A stretch of 64,000 nt of DNA, from the NCBI GenBank assembly GCA_010909165.1, contig VJWM01000220.1, positions 62,001-126,000 of the forward strand. Reading direction: 5' to 3'. Numbering within the stretch: the stretch's first letter is position 1; the number at the start of each line of letters is the position of its first letter. Under the pieces are notes generated by a model, which did no database searches, was not told the origin of the DNA, and was given only the letters and a program-made list of their open reading frames with translations. Of this stretch, positions 9,900 through 22,199 are shown one piece after another. This DNA is from Anthoceros angustus (taxonomy: Eukaryota; Streptophyta; Anthocerotopsida; Anthocerotales; Anthocerotaceae). The translations under genes were made by a program, and so were the position numbers.

Positions 9900-10130
9900 A
9901 GAAGCTAGAGGAATCTGGAAGGCTCAACTTGGGTCAAGTGGGCGATGAACCCAAAGCCCATATTCGGTGAGGCAATTGGTAATAGAGGCGGTTGAGGAGA
10001 GAGCGTGAGAATCGACCTCCAGATCACCGCATCCGGACAAGTCTCTCGGATCGAACCCACGTCCACGGCCGTGGGATAAGTGTGGCCACCGGGGCTAGCT
10101 GGGTGGCCGAGGCAGAACCCTGCAGTTTGA
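9900..10130 (-). mobile_element. tRNA-derived SINE (A)
   Basis: On the minus strand a pol III A-box-like TAGCCCC-GTGGCCACA (about 10081-10101) is followed about 30 nt later by the B box GTGGGTTCGATCC (about 10049-10061). This is the internal promoter arrangement of tRNA-derived SINEs. The unit B copy is cleaner. The 3' end is not defined. Confidence 0.5.
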
Positions 10131-10364
10131 ACAAGCAAGTTTCCTTCTTTGGAGGACAAGCAGCCTAGGCATCACTGTAATAGCGCACCGTAGCTTGTAT
10201 CGGTGATTTTAGTGGTGTTTGTTTGCACATGAGTGCGGATGTGAGAGGTTGAGTGGCATCAGCCTTACAAGAAGAAGAAAGGCCTAACCCTGTTAGTTTT
10301 GTGGGTCTGGCCCGAACCCTAGTTTTGGCGAGAGCCACGGAGGTTAGAACCCATACCCACATCC

Positions 10365-10431
10365 CAGGGCACTCTTCATGACCTCTTTTGATATCATGTT
10401 GTACTTAATCATTTCTAACATCTTGGGGCAG
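10365..10431 (-). repeat. Second LTR-end relic (A)
   Basis: The minus strand reads TGTTAGAAATGATTAAGTAC, then GATATCAAAAGAGGTCATGA, similar to the relic ending at 8779. It looks like a truncated LTR of the same family. The unit B copy is near 38970-39030. Confidence 0.35.
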
Positions 10432-11400
10432 CCCTCACTCATGTGTGGCCTCGGAGTGAGATTACTTATTTTATAAAGGTGGCCTTGAGGCGAGATTACT
10501 TGTTTTATAAAGATAAAACAAATCATCGATAACTACCTCATTTCCATAGCATGGGGTATTGACCGAGTAGATAGAGGTAGGTAGAGAAAGGTTCCTACCT
10601 AGTTTGAAAGATTACTAGATATATTATTTTTATATTAAATATTTGATTTATTCTCACTTCACCTCCGCTCTTCTCTCACGGCGCTTGAGGGTCACACACT
10701 CGGACCCTCTATATCTATGTACCTCTATATACCTACCGAGGTCACCAGACCATCATCTACGCTTGGAGGTCTCATTGCTTTGTTAGACTTCAAAGCTTGG
10801 AGTCCAAAAGAAGAAGAAATGTATTATAGTTAATCCACTAATTATACAAGGACAAATGACCGAGATATCATGGGACTAAAATGAAACAATTTACGTATGT
10901 TGGAACAAAAATGTAGAACTAGTTACCAACCACTCATAATATATAATTTTAATAGATTCAATTTTGAAAGATAAAATCTTCATATCAATTTATAATATTC
11001 CAAGTCACGTCCCCGACTTCATGTTATAGGTTAATGGGTTAATGATTATCGAGAACTTATCAAAGCCTCATACTATATATGGAGGGTTCCGCACATCAAT
11101 TAATGCATCCTTGTTTTGTCTTCCCTCTTATTTTTATCCAATTAAGGAAAAACTAAATCTCGAATACAAGTATCGTTATACAAACACATTTCAGGAGGAT
11201 CGGCACATCAAGGAAGCATTTGGAGAAATTGGAACATAATCATTCAATCTTCCAAGTGCGAGGATACTTGCGTTTGTCATGATCGTGGTCGAGCGTCATA
11301 TTTAAATTCAGATTCCATCATATTTTAATTCTAATACATTAAATTTTAATGTATTGCATGTCGACTTGCATGCGAATGCGAGGATACTCTACATTGACAT
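10432..11400. other. AT-rich spacer upstream of locus 5 (A)
   Basis: This stretch has no gene and no recognised protein. It has short direct repeats (ATTACTTATTTTATAAAG and ATTACTTGTTTTATAAAG near 10465 and 10490). It should contain the locus 5 promoter; a TATATATGG sequence lies near 11074, rather far from the ATG at 11411. Confidence 0.4.
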
Positions 11401-11410
11401 TGCCCGAGGA

Positions 11411-12536
11411 ATGGCGGATGAAGTGGAGGTGAGCTTGGCTGAACTTGAGTTGTTGTGCTTGACGGTGCGTGAGATGTTCGAGGAGCACCAAAAGTTACTG
11501 GAATGGGGAGGGCTGTATGGGGTGATGGTCTTGGGTGGGTCGGACGAGTTGGCTGAAACAAGCAATGGACAAGCTTCATCTTATCACACCGAACTCAAAG
11601 CGTGAGACAAGTCGGTGGTGCCTGGTGCATCCCTTAAGCTCATGTCCGATCAAGAGTTCTTTGGAAAGCCTTGAGGAGCAAAAACAATTTCAAGCTCAAG
11701 AGCAAAAAGAAACTATTTGGGGCATGGGGATCTCGCTTTCAAAGAAAGCCAAAGAGAAAGCTAAATTAAGGAAAATGGAAGCTAAGGATAGAATCGTGTA
11801 ATCGAGCGCGGCGTGAGCAGTGAAGAGCTTGAAAAGATTATTCAACCTCCAGGTTCAGCGCTCTCCCTTCCTTTTGCAAAATGGACTAGCACTCGAATGA
11901 GCTGAGACAATGTCATAAACTTGTGCTTGCGTTATGCAGAATTGGTAAATCTAGAAGACCCAACACAGACAGGGGCCACAAAATTGGTGAATCCAAAAGG
12001 CCCAGCAGGGGCGGAGCCTACGGAAGAGGAGAAGAAGAGCAAAGGTGTGAAGAGGAGGAGAGAGAGAGAAGATACCAGTGCGGTGCGATGGAAGTAAGGA
12101 AATCGAGAGAGTGGCAAGAGATTTGGCTTTCCTTGCTAGGATCCGGGAAGGGTGGAGAGAGGGGCCCTCTAGATGCCCTTGAGAGTTTTACAAGATAAAA
12201 CATTATGTTTTATTGAGGATATATCATTTCCGGCAAAGTTTGAAGGAGGAGAGGAAGCAAGGATATGGCCACTACCACACTCCAGCTAGAGGAGGAGGAA
12301 AAAGCGAGAGAGACCTTAGACTCACTTGAGTCAGCAGGGGACACTACTTGAGGACCTCAAGGCAATGCTCGGGAGTTAGAACCATATATAACGCACAATA
12401 GCTTTGAGCAAGCCGGGAATACCGTCATCTTACCTTGCAATCATCTCCTACTTTGCAACAAGTGCACGGACATAGAGGCAGCGATCGTTACTTGTGGACT
12501 TCCCATCAACGGACAATGGACTTGTATGTGCCATAA
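11411..12536 (+). pseudogene. Coiled-coil/RING protein, locus 5 (unit A), decayed
   Basis: The start MADEVEVSLAELELL matches unit B locus 5, but small deletions shift the frame repeatedly. In the RING the first cysteine pair is damaged (NNSFEQAGNTVILPC) and the last CPTC is lost (VTCGLPING). The C-terminal stop aligns with 41209-41211 of unit B. As written it cannot make a RING. A conserved CCCAAT/ATTGGG stem follows at 12559-12579. Compare 40034-41211 for the intact form. Confidence 0.65.
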
Positions 12537-12579
12537 TATATAGTGCTCATGCTATTGTCCCAATATTTTTGAGATTGGG

Positions 12580-12960
12580 AGCCAGCGTGTGTTGAAACCC
12601 TCATGCAATATCACGAGATTACTCTTGTATAAAGTAGTAAATGATTGGAACATCATAGAACAAAGTAGACGAGAGTAGGAAGGGAATAGTATGTAGACTA
12701 TTAAATAGCCTATAGGAAGGAATAGTATGTAGACTATTATATAGCCTTTTACTTCATGTGTAATTTTTCACAACCTTTTAGGTCCTTAAATAGTCCAGCT
12801 CACATCTTATCTTGACATAAGTTGGAAAGTCATCAAATAAGTCTCCAACCTTATGTATCTCCTATATGTCCTTTATGTGCATCTCTTTATGTCTTATAAT
12901 CTGCTTTATATATCGCTATTATATATGACATAGTATTGCCACCATTATATATTGCTATCA
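12580..12960. other. AT-rich spacer with short tandem repeat (A)
   Basis: A unit of about 36 bp containing GAATAGTATGTAGACTATTA is repeated twice at about 12686-12748. There is no coding signal. The same spacer is present twice in unit B because of the 1.29-kb duplication. Confidence 0.6.
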
Positions 12961-12978
12961 AATCTATTATGTGCTCAA

Positions 12979-14198
12979 TTAAGGAGGAAAAGAACTCAAT
13001 CGAAACTTGATCCGGGTCAAAAATAGATCCGCCCTAAGCGAAACCCCGGGTGTGGGCGCTCCTAAATGGAAGGAACCCACCTTCCCTAGCAATAGAGAAC
13101 ATAGCGTCCGGACGGCATCATGCGCTTCGCCCAGGACGGCGAGAGCCAAGTGTGTCCCAAAGTCATTGAGGAGGGGCCTGCGGCCAAGTTGAAGAGAGCA
13201 AGCTAGAGGATGGACCAAGCCTGGCGAAAATGCATCGCGATGGAAAAAGTTCTTTGATGCGATATGGAGCGCTGAATCTTGGGTCGAGCAGGCGGGAACA
13301 CCCCCTTCCCAGCAAGAGTGGAGCAGGCCGAGTGAGCCTAGGAATGGCGGAATCTCGAGGAGGAGCGCCTTTACTGTCTCTGTTTCTCCGGAGGACGCCT
13401 GAAGCCCCGGTGCCCAACCTCGGAAGCGAGGGAAAAAAGGCATAGCAACCCTTGTCTCGGAGGATAAAGAGTCACAGCTAATCTTAGCAGGCCTACATGG
13501 GAAAAAGTCCCACATTTACGTCATGACAAAGCCTCCAGGATATGTGAATACAAAATTAAGAAAGCGGGAGGACAAGATGGGGGTAGAGAGCCCAGCTCCT
13601 AAGAAAGCCTCTAGCCCAGAGGCCTCCGTGGCCACAAACCAATGCCTCCAAAAGCAACGGAAGGAACGCCTTTTGCCGCAAGATCCCGCCGCACACTCGA
13701 GGTGCGGCCGATGATGTCGCCTAAAACACACATAAGCCACTTGTCGAAATTCCTTAGGCTAGATAAGAATACTGGGAGGGGCAACCGTTGAGAAGGTACC
13801 ACTGGAGTGCAAAACAAAAGGAGAGGATCCCAAATGCCACTTGCGGGTCTCCTAGTTGAGAAAGGTCGTCGATGTGCGCTAAATCCTCGATAAAGTCGCG
13901 TCACATAATCACAGGTGAGGCGGGAGGCCCAATCGGGACACCGCAGAACCCGGCCCGAAGCAATATCCCCCCTCAGGATACCGAAGAAAGGGCACAACGC
14001 CTTGGGAGACCAAACCTTACACTTAATGATTTTAACCTTCAAATCGAGGCGTATAGCTCTAAAAGCAGAAAAAATCAAATGCCACCTTAAACTTGTCTTT
14101 AGCCCGAGGATATGGATATCGCCATAGACGGATACAAACATTCTCTCACCTTGAAGAGTTGAAGACAAAGCCCAAATGCACCATGGCAACAAGAGCAC
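12979..14198 (-). pseudogene. LINE reverse transcriptase remnant (A)
   Basis: Minus-strand frames carry the C-terminal half of a green-lineage LINE ORF2-type protein: KVKIIKCKVWSP, then SLRNFDKWLM, then AFGGIGLW, and further 3' a GVSLRADLF segment. In family terms this is the region after the RT catalytic box plus a C-terminal nuclease-like domain. The frame is broken several times. It was inserted in the spacer between loci 5 and 6. Unit B has a clearer copy. Confidence 0.6.
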
Positions 14199-14405
14199 CC
14201 CTAGGGGCCACCTTACCTAGTGCCGTGCCGAGCTCAGCCTGACCCCTTCCACCGAGGGCCATGCGATAATAGAGGTTGGAAGGAGACCCATATGCTCAAT
14301 TAGAGATGAAGTTTTGGTAGAAGTGCACCATAGCTTTTATGTCTAGAAGTTTGAGCCAGTTCAAAAATTGTAATGGGGGCCTTTTCAAAGATAGGAGTTG
14401 CCTTT

Positions 14406-14545
14406 GTACCTCTTATTGTTTTCCTTGTACATGGTGTAATGATAATGGCTGGTTAGGTGGGCCTAAAGCCTCTAATTGTTTTCCTTGTACATGGTGTGAT
14501 GGTGACAGTTAACGAGCTAGGTGGGCCTAGAAGCCTCTTGCCTCC
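14406..14545. repeat. Two ~72-bp tandem repeats (A)
   Basis: GTTTTCCTTGTACATGGTGT and GGTGGGCCTA recur in two successive copies. A second pair of about 67 bp (AGGCAACCCAAGTTCCTC) lies at 14756-14880. The unit B equivalents are 44408-44552 and 44777-44905. Confidence 0.75.
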
Positions 14546-15023
14546 AGTTGCCGTGTAGAGTTTTTGAGGTGCCTACTTTGCATTGGTTTTAGTCATATCA
14601 TGCAATAGAGTCCGGTCATTTACATCTCCTATGTTGACCCCTTGTTACATATAAAATAATAACCTGCGTACCTTCTATTTCTCCACCAAGGGCGTTGTGC
14701 TATGAACTATTACCATTAACGAACCGCTCTTTGTCTAGGCTGGAGACTCTCACAATTCTTAGATAGCTGCGAGCAACCCAAGTTCCTCTATTACCCGTTT
14801 CTAACAAATCTTTGCGTAGTTCTTTGATAGCTAGGCAACCCAAGTTCCTCCATTGCCCCTGTTCTAACTAATCTTTGCGTGCATACATGCCTCCCATTAA
14901 ACTATTCCCCATTTAACAGGACTCCTCATGATCTAAAACACTTTTAACACATCGACATGCCTAGTAGCCGCAAGGATTCAAAGGACTTTTAAATAAAATA
15001 ATAAGAATTACTTTTGAGGTTTT

Positions 15024-15450
15024 AATTAATGGTCGATGAGTTTAGAGTGATTTTGATATATGTCCAAGAGAAGAGTATCGTTATTAATAGGTGAGATGGG
15101 GAATCCATCTACCTGAGGAGGAGGAACAACCCAAAAGGGCTAATAGTAAAGGGGAAGTCCTAGTCCTCGAATGCCTTTCCCATAACTACCCTCACCATGG
15201 ATATCGTGATCGGGGATGATGGAGGCCTACCTATCGGTGTCGAAGAAGCCGCTAGTCCTGGCGCATGTAGCCATCCTATAAACATTAGCGGCGCTTCTGT
15301 GAGCTATGGAAACCCGGCGAAAGAAAGCCACCAGACCATTTTTGATATATTGTATGATGAGTTTAGAGAATGATCTAGATCATAAGGCATCGTGCTTTAA
15401 TTAATGGTCTAATGAGTTTTAGAGTGATGTTTGACATGTTGTATAATGAG
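15024..15450. repeat. GATGAGTTTAGAGA repeat block upstream of locus 6 (A)
   Basis: This is the same family as 9494-9790, interrupted by a block at 15060-15340 with no recognised gene. A TATATAAG box at 15520-15527 follows, 117 bp before the locus 6 ATG, and probably belongs to its promoter. Confidence 0.55.
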
Positions 15451-15643
15451 TTTAAAGTTCGGGTTCCTTGTAATTGCATGTCGATTTCTCGGTATATATA
15501 ATTAATGTATATATATACCTATATAAGCTTTTAATCGCAGCGATGGCAATAGGTAGGTAATATATAGCGATTGTAATATGTAACCGTGGCGGTGACATTT
15601 TTAAGAGAATCGTGACATTTTGGGATCTGCATCGTGCGGAGGA

Positions 15644-16627
15644 ATGGCGGGTGAAGGAGGCGAATGCACTGCGAACTTGAAGCTGCCAGGCGAGGAGTTG
15701 GAGGAGAACACTACGTGGGTATGGAAACATAAGTCTGTGCGATTAAGGGCACTGGGTGACGGCAGTGAAGGAGCATCGAGTATGAGGAGGAGGTCGAGGC
15801 AGGAAAAAATTTTGTGTCGGTTGGAGGAGGCGAACAAGGGCAATTTAACGGTCTTGGCTACACAAGAGAGGAGAGGTGGGAGCCATATTGAAGGCAGGCG
15901 GGCCACGAACAAGCTTCAACTCATTTACAAAGGCGCTCAGGCGTAAGCGGCGGAGGATTTGTGCCCACACAGGCTCATCCAGGCGGTGGAGGCTCGAGGA
16001 GCGAAACAACTTCTCTTGGCCTTGGAGCGGCAAAAATGGAAGTCTTTTGGCCCAAAAGCTTGAGTGAAGCTTCAAGCGATCCGCAGGAGCGTGGGAGGCG
16101 TGAGCTCAACCATGACAGTCGACCTTCCAAAAGAAAGTGGCATGAGATGGCGGATGTTCTCGTTTGCAAATTTATAGCTCTCTTCATCGCTCTCAAAGGA
16201 GAGTAAGGTTTCTTTGTCCTTGAGCTTGTGCGTCGTGGGAGCATGTCTCTCTTGCGAGGCGCAATGCTTCTTGCATGCGGCGAGGAGAAATTGGAAGCGC
16301 AAGAGAGCAAGGGCAAGGGATGACGTTTGCAGAGATGGATGGACTCAACTCTTTTTTGGCCATATGGCGGAGGCTGGAGAAGCGTAAGGAAATCGGCGAA
16401 GAAAGGTGACACTGCTGGAGGAACGGGAGGTAGGTGTCGGTGCCAAAGTGGGGAGCTTGGAGGACAACGCCAAGCTGCCAGAGACAGGCAGACGGCTTAG
16501 CCTTAGCGGGAATCGAATGACCTGGGGGCAGAGCAGGAGAAAATCTGAAACTCCGCCAGCATCTCTGCGAAAATGGGACGACACCAGTAAGGGAAGAGCT
16601 AAGCAACAAGGGAGAGAAGATTTTTAA
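15644..16627 (+). pseudogene. Coiled-coil family protein without RING, locus 6 (unit A)
   Basis: It starts MAGEGGECTANLKL at 15644 and reads about 92 codons to KLQLIYKG, after which small deletions break the frame. Downstream pieces match locus 6 of unit B: the LLALE stretch, KRKWHEMADV and EEREVGVGAKVGSLE. The position where other loci have a RING holds a short charged tail instead. Its role is unknown; the coiled coil suggests protein pairing. A TATATAAG box lies 117 bp upstream. Confidence 0.6.
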
Positions 16628-16806
16628 CGTTGTAGGCCTGCTTCCCCTCTCCAGCTAGTCTAGGTACACAGGTTTTGTATCAGAAAGGAGAGCTGGTTGA
16701 TCAAGGTAGCCAGGTTTGCTGACATTGGACCTGTTGTATGATTAATTCTTTGCATACATGTCTCCGGGCTTTGAATAGCTGTAGGACCTTGCCTTGAATG
16801 TGGCGG

Positions 16807-17000
16807 TGTGAAGGCACATGGATTTCAGGCGTAGAACAAAAGTGTATGAAAAGTGAACAACGACAATGTTTGAAGAGCATATAAAAGTAGTTATTAAACT
16901 GAATCTAAGATGCCTATTCATATCATAGTAACTTAAGTAATGATTAAAGTATAATCTTCAAACGTGCCTAACTAGGGCTCTAATAGCCATAACCTCTACA
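16807..17000 (-). repeat. 3' LTR of Copia 1
   Basis: This 194-bp segment runs from TGTGAAGGCACATGG to CTCTACA and is followed by CTCCCACTC, the reverse complement of a polypurine tract. Its first 40 bp recur at 21542. Confidence 0.75.
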
Positions 17001-17229
17001 CTCCCACTCACGCTTTGAAGCAACATGAATGAGACTAACAATCTAACACGTCCAGTTCACTCTTGATAAGAACATAAATGTATAGCAAGTTAGCGATATG
17101 CGGAAGAGCTCCCACTTAAGATGAACCATTTGATAAGTCCACAAGGCCTAAAGCGTAAGAGAAAATCGGTGCTTGGCCTTGGATAAACCTTTGTAAATAT
17201 CGGTTCTCCTCTTGGGATGTACTCAATAG

Positions 17230-17600
17230 TTACACGATGCTCTAGCGTCTAATAAAATGATGATAAACGCCTATATGCTTAGTCCGAGCATGGTACTTGG
17301 CATTCTTGGTTAAAGCTATTGCCGACATATTGTCGCAATGCAACAAGGTAGGTGAGTCCGAGCTTGATCCATCTCCGCTAATAAGGACCTTCTAGAATGC
17401 TTCCTTGCCCGCAAGTGTTAAGGAAGCATACTCACTCGCTTGAGCTAAGAGACACACTCGAGAGAGTCCCAATGTCCTTCATCTTGTACTTGGAACTAAG
17501 AGTGGTCTTCACTGTTGATAATAACTCCGGCTATTAGTAGCAATTATGATGTCGTCCACATATAAAGCAATAATAACCAGCTTTCCATCTTTGCGTAGGA
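17230..17600 (-). pseudogene. Copia 1 RT/RNase H remnant
   Basis: The minus strand reads VIIALYVDDII, with the RT catalytic YVDD codons at 17551-17562. About 220 bp further on comes HCDNMSAIALTKN, the RNase H CDN box. Stops and shifts separate them. Confidence 0.75.
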
Positions 17601-18218
17601 AATATACATTCTCATCAATTACAACGAACAAAGCCAATCTCGATAAGGGTACCATCAATATCAGCATACCACTTCAAAGGAGATTGCTTGAGTCCATAAA
17701 TACACCTTAAGAGTCTACAAACTAAGTCCTTTGTTTTAGGATCTATAAACCCTTGAGTTGTTCCATGTAAATCAGCTCCTCTAATTTACCATATAGAAAA
17801 GCCGTTGTAACATCCATTTGTAAGTCTAAATCTAACTCAATGCTAATGCTAACAAGTATCTTATAGTCGCAACTTAACTACAGTGAAAATGTTTCATGAT
17901 AATCAACAGAACTTGGCTATACCCCTTTGCACACAAACGTGCCTTGTAACGCTTCTACACTACCATCCGCTTTCAATTTAATAAATACCACTTACATTGT
18001 ATAGGCTTTCTACCATAAGGAAGCTTAACTAATTCCCAAGTATTATTTTCTATTAGACTATTATACTCGGTGAATAGCTGCCTCCCACTTCTCCTTGTCG
18101 TCCGACAAAGCCTCTTCACGTGTAGCGTTCAATAAGATCTGGCTGCTATGTAAGCTTGGACTAAAGAGGCATGTCCGGAAGTTAAAATATTGACATCTAA
18201 ACTAGGATCATTTTCTAA

Positions 18219-19265
18219 TTAGGTAAAGGCAACTAAAGAATTATTGTTTTGGGTGTTTGAAATGGGTGGTGCAAAGAGGGCAAGCGGGCTCCGAGGATGG
18301 ATTGGGGCACATATTCTGTGCAAGGAGGAGGTCGCGTGATGACGGATGTGCGCCAGTGCATGAGGCGCTTCCCTCCGTCTTTGTGCACCTTCAAGGTGAT
18401 ACTGGCTCAAGCCAGCTGGTGGTCCGCGTCCTTGTGGATCGACGCATGACGCCGCAGCGCGGAGGAGGAAGATGCTCGTGCATCCGACCAGCGCTGAATT
18501 CCACGATGTCGCCAAATCGTGAGGATCAGCCGCTGCGGATGTGTGGGATTGCGCAGTGCGGGGATTGTAGGGCTGGTTGAGCAGCAGGGAGGTCAGGGAT
18601 CGAGGAGAGGTGCGGGCATGGAGTGGGTATCCGAATGGGCGGCCCTTGCAGTGTGTGCGGTATGCGCTCCCATGATCCTCGGACTCCCACTCAGACGGCT
18701 GTTGGTCAGAATCGCTCCCACTCACATCTGCAAGGTCAGAATCCAAAGGAATTGCAACCTTGCCTGGATCTGCTAGTTCAGACGTTGCAGGATGGTCCAT
18801 TTCTCTCCCTCTGCGGCTGTCCAGCAGAAATTGCTCGTCAATAATCACACTCCTTGAATAAGTGACCCGCTGAGTCTCGGGGTTCACCAGCTTATATCCC
18901 TTGAGTCCTTCAAGATAGCCCCAAAGCATCTTGCTGGCCTTGTCGTCAAGCTTGAAGTTGTTTTGGGAATGTGTGCATGCGTGCCTTGAAAATACGAAGA
19001 TGCAGTTGGGTTTCGACCGGACCAGCCCTCATAAGGAGTGACACCGATGTGAGAAGTTGGAAGTCGGTTCTTGATGTAAGTCGCCGTTGAAAATAGCCGC
19101 CCTATTTGTGAGACGGTCCATGTTCAGCGCTCGAGCGGCTTCAACAAGCCATTGATGATGCTCGGCCACGCCGTTTGAGCTTGAGAATAAGGTACACTTC
19201 TGCGCATGATTATGCCTCGGGGTTGCAGATGTGCAAAGGCACCAGCTAACTCCCTCCACCATCAT
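18219..19265 (-). pseudogene. Copia 1 integrase C-terminal and core remnants
   Basis: The 18219-18929 frame starts GYLEGLKGYKLVNPETQRV, the typical Copia integrase C-terminal (GKGY/KGYK) module before the RT, followed by a proline/serine-rich linker. The 19029-19265 frame has SSSNGVAEHHQWLVEAAR, the degenerate version of the catalytic-Glu helix (NGVAERxNxTLxExAR). Here the catalytic Glu is preserved but the frame is broken on both sides. Confidence 0.7.
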
Positions 19266-19631
19266 GCCTGACTTTCAGCTTGACATTAAGTTGTCGTTGA
19301 CCATGTTAATATACTCAAGAAATCATCCAGCCACTTATGCCGAGAAAATATGTGTGAGTCATTGGTGGCCGTCCACAATAGGCATGAAATAAGGACTGAT
19401 TAAAAGAAGCGGCATAGGACCACATAGGTCTGTGGACCAGATTCTAATGGATAGTTGCTCGTGTTGCGGGACCAAGAGGATAGGGGGCTACGGCTCTTGG
19501 CATACACACATGATTCACAAAATGGCAAAGGAGACAACCGAGGTAGGGATTACAGTCTGATTGCTTTTGGCTGAGAGTTACCAACTTACGTGAGTTAACA
19601 TGTGCTAGCCTATGGTGCCATATGCAGTTGC

Positions 19632-20340
19632 TTAGGCTGAGTTAAATTGGCAATGTTGGTAGCAGTGTTGGGGATGATCTATCCTGTATGGGTCATTGAA
19701 GGTCGACCAATGCGAGACATGACACACTAGGAGGACTAACTGTCCTGGATCATGCAGTGTCTCAGCAAAATGAACGTTGTACTCATTTGATATTGTAAGT
19801 CTACGAATCGAAACTAAGTTCTTTGACATTTGTGGGACATGGTAAACATCCTCTAACTTCTCCCTCGAGGACAACGACAAGTGCCTCTTCCTTGTACAAG
19901 GCCACTATCATCACCCAGCAATATGAAACCACCGGTTCACAAGGATGGTAAGCAAAAGAAGGACCTTGTGTGGCAAATATGAGATGAAGCACCACTATCA
20001 ATGTACCAATTGTGGGTATCATTCTTGGAGGTAACCAAATATACTGCTAAGAGTACTTGTGATTTTTGTACAATGTTTGTTGAAGGTGGTAATCCTCTCC
20101 TAGGCTCTCCACTTTTTCTTACACTCTTTTTCGTAATGGCCTTCTACTTGGCACCAATGGGAGGCTCCTTTCCTCCTTGGTGCTGATGATAAAGATGGCC
20201 TGTTGTTGTAAGGAGGACGGCCTCGTCCCGTCCTCTCTCTCCCTCCTCGAACCACAAAGAGAGCTCGACCTTGGGGTAGCATTTGATGTGCCACCGCCAC
20301 GTGTGGCTTCTTCCTCTATGAGAGCCCCAATTACTCAAGT
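19632..20340 (-). pseudogene. Copia 1 protease and zinc-knuckle remnants
   Basis: The frame 19632-19880 has LEDVYHVPQMSKNLVSI, which follows the aspartic protease in Copia polyproteins. Near 20110-20160 the minus strand reads CQVEGHYEKECKKK, the second half of a CCHC nucleocapsid knuckle. Both are truncated. Confidence 0.65.
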
Positions 20341-20991
20341 GGTGAAATCAACCTTGCCCCTTTGGCTGCAAGTTGTGCTTGTTTTATGACTCCATTTTGT
20401 GTGCCTTGAAGGTACGATAAGCGCCGGAAGAGAACTCAGCAAGGCTATGGCTGAGCCTCACCAACGCCGTCCCACAAGATGCCAATCGAGCCCGTGCTGC
20501 TCGAACTTCTTTATGTGTTCGGAAAGCTTCACTTTCACCCATGCATTTGGTAAAATGCCTTTGTTGCATTTATTACACTCATTGCATCTACCGTCGTAGA
20601 GTTGGTTCGAGTTGGTCCATCTGTGCTTCTGACCCATCACGTGATGAAAGTGGTCCTATCAAGTCCGGATAAGATCACATTTCTTGCTTTTCTATCGGTC
20701 TTCTCCCATGCCTTAAAATCCACGCGATCGGATTTGTTCCTATGTAGAGTTTGGGATAAGTGCCATCAATGTCCATGGGTCATTGTCCTCAAGAATGGAT
20801 CATACATGGACCAAATGTAATCGATCCCGAGAATCATTTTTCCTTAAAATCAATCTTAATTGTATTGTTGATTGTTGTTGTGGAGTTATTTGAGGCCATG
20901 TTTGAGGGTGGAGAAACATTTGTTGGAGGATATTTGATGTGTTTGTACGTTCTGTGTGGGGGTGACCACATCCAGGATTTCTAACCAAATC

Positions 20992-21492
20992 CTAATCAGA
21001 CTCTAGACCTGACAACTCACTAACAGCAAGATTGGACAGCATGTTATCCATACACTGGATATTTGGTAAATTCCCATCTGTAGCTATTTTGACCTTTCTA
21101 TTCTGCACTGCCTTATGATTCAATCTTAAACGTTGTGAGACCTTTTGATCTAAATAGTGTAATGCCCTGTGCAGGTTGGTTATTTCTGATTGCCTTTGAG
21201 TGATCAACTTAATTAAGTTGGAAGCTGCTAGACGGTGACACTTCTCAAAGTTTTGAAGAAAAGCCCAAATCTGGAGTTGACGGGATTCTATGGCCTCTAT
21301 CTGTAATTCAAAGGCTCGTGTGGATTGATAACTAGTTTGTCTAGTCTTGATGGTGGATTCCAATCTTGGAATACATCTCGCAATGTCTAGGTGTAGGTCT
21401 GTAAATTTGTTGTACCCGATGAGGGTTTCTTTGGCTGATGGTAGGTAATCTTCAATTATGTGCCCGAAAATGCCTAGCCATTTTGCTAGCAT
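20992..21492 (-). CDS. Copia 1 pre-gag ORF, coiled coil
   Basis: This 166-aa open frame lies between the primer site (21541) and gag. It is rich in leucine, glutamine, arginine and isoleucine (ESTIKTRQTSYQSTRAFELQ) and is predicted helical. It has no Cys/His motif and is not a normal part of Copia polyproteins. The young Copia in unit B has a similarly placed ORF (48623-49171) with a coiled coil and a similar acidic end. Function unknown. Confidence 0.45.
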   Translation of the reverse strand: MLAKWLGIFGHIIEDYLPSAKETLIGYNKFTDLHLDIARCIPRLESTIKTRQTSYQSTRAFELQIEAIESRQLQIWAFLQNFEKCHRLAASNLIKLITQRQSEITNLHRALHYLDQKVSQRLRLNHKAVQNRKVKIATDGNLPNIQCMDNMLSNLAVSELSGLESD

Positions 21493-21879
21493 TTGAACAA
21501 CATGCTACAAATTGACATCGAGATTGTATGGCTCGATACCATGTGAAGGCACATGGATTTCACGGAAGCGTAGAACAAAAAAGTGCCGCCAGCCCAGTTT
21601 GTCACACATCATCTAATGTCTCGGTTATCGCTGAAATTCGAGACATTTGTAGGTAGTACCGTGTAGGCTACAAGAGTTCGGAGTTACATCGTAGTTGCCA
21701 ACGAGGTTATCTAACGATCCTCTCTACGATCAGCTTCCCAGTGCAAAGCACCGATGATTGCAAAGGCCTTGAACTCAAGCAAGAGGCCACAATCAGCGCT
21801 TCAGCTCCATTCGCCACTTTGCAAAGCCCTTCCCGAGTGTACCTGCAATAGGAGACCTCCATGTCACCACATCCTCATG

Positions 21880-22015
21880 CACGACCCAGTGAAAACGCGC
21901 GTGCATCTTCCATTTCCGAATTTGGCATACGAGGCGATTTAACCACTATTTTCCCTTGCACTCTTTCCACAAGATGTGAGTGCAGCGGCCCGCCCACCTA
22001 CGCTTAGAGTGCATG
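21880..22015 (-). pseudogene. PPR-like fragment facing the Copia insertion (A)
   Basis: The minus strand corresponds to the PPR scrap that reads NCLVNMYAKFGEMEDARGVF in unit B (48040-48205). It points away from the insertion point and mirrors the plus-strand PPR fragment at 28060-28240. Here several bases are lost, so the frame is not continuous. Confidence 0.55.
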
Positions 22016-22042
22016 CACGGACCTTCGACGGCAAGCTCATGT

Positions 22043-22199
22043 TGTGTGTTACGCGTTTACGTGAAGCTCGTTTCTCCTTTTGTTTAGGGGCCTATATGCA
22101 GACGTGACTCTTCGCTCTTGTGTAATGCCTTTCAGCTCATAATGAAACACACTACTCGTTGTTCTTCTCGTGTCGTGTGGTCTAGATCGCTTTGGTTCA
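22043..22199 (+). repeat. 5' LTR of Copia 2
   Basis: It is 157 bp against 180 bp for the 3' LTR. Every gap is a short loss, several at CTG or CAG (for example AAACTGG missing near 22050). It begins TGTGTG and ends GGTTCA. Confidence 0.85.

Larger units (their letters stand above)
16807..21584 (-). mobile_element. Copia element 1, decayed, minus strand
   Basis: It is present in unit A and absent at the matching place of unit B (about 47745-47760). The left (3') LTR is 16807-17000. The right (5') LTR is cut down to about 43 bp (21542-21584). A primer-site match (TGGTATCGAGCC on the minus strand, ending 21541) sits beside the right LTR. Internal order on the minus strand is pre-gag ORF, gag, zinc knuckle, protease, integrase, RT, RNase H, all broken. 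This order is diagnostic of Ty1/copia. Deletion of most of one LTR makes the element immobile. Confidence 0.85.

Noticed and set aside
10041-10110. Possible tRNA gene
   Set aside because: Only the A and B boxes are present; no acceptor stem or anticodon arm can be folded, so a SINE fits better.
9905-10159. 84-aa minus-strand frame
   Set aside because: It overlaps the SINE with pol III boxes and its reading differs between units A and B.
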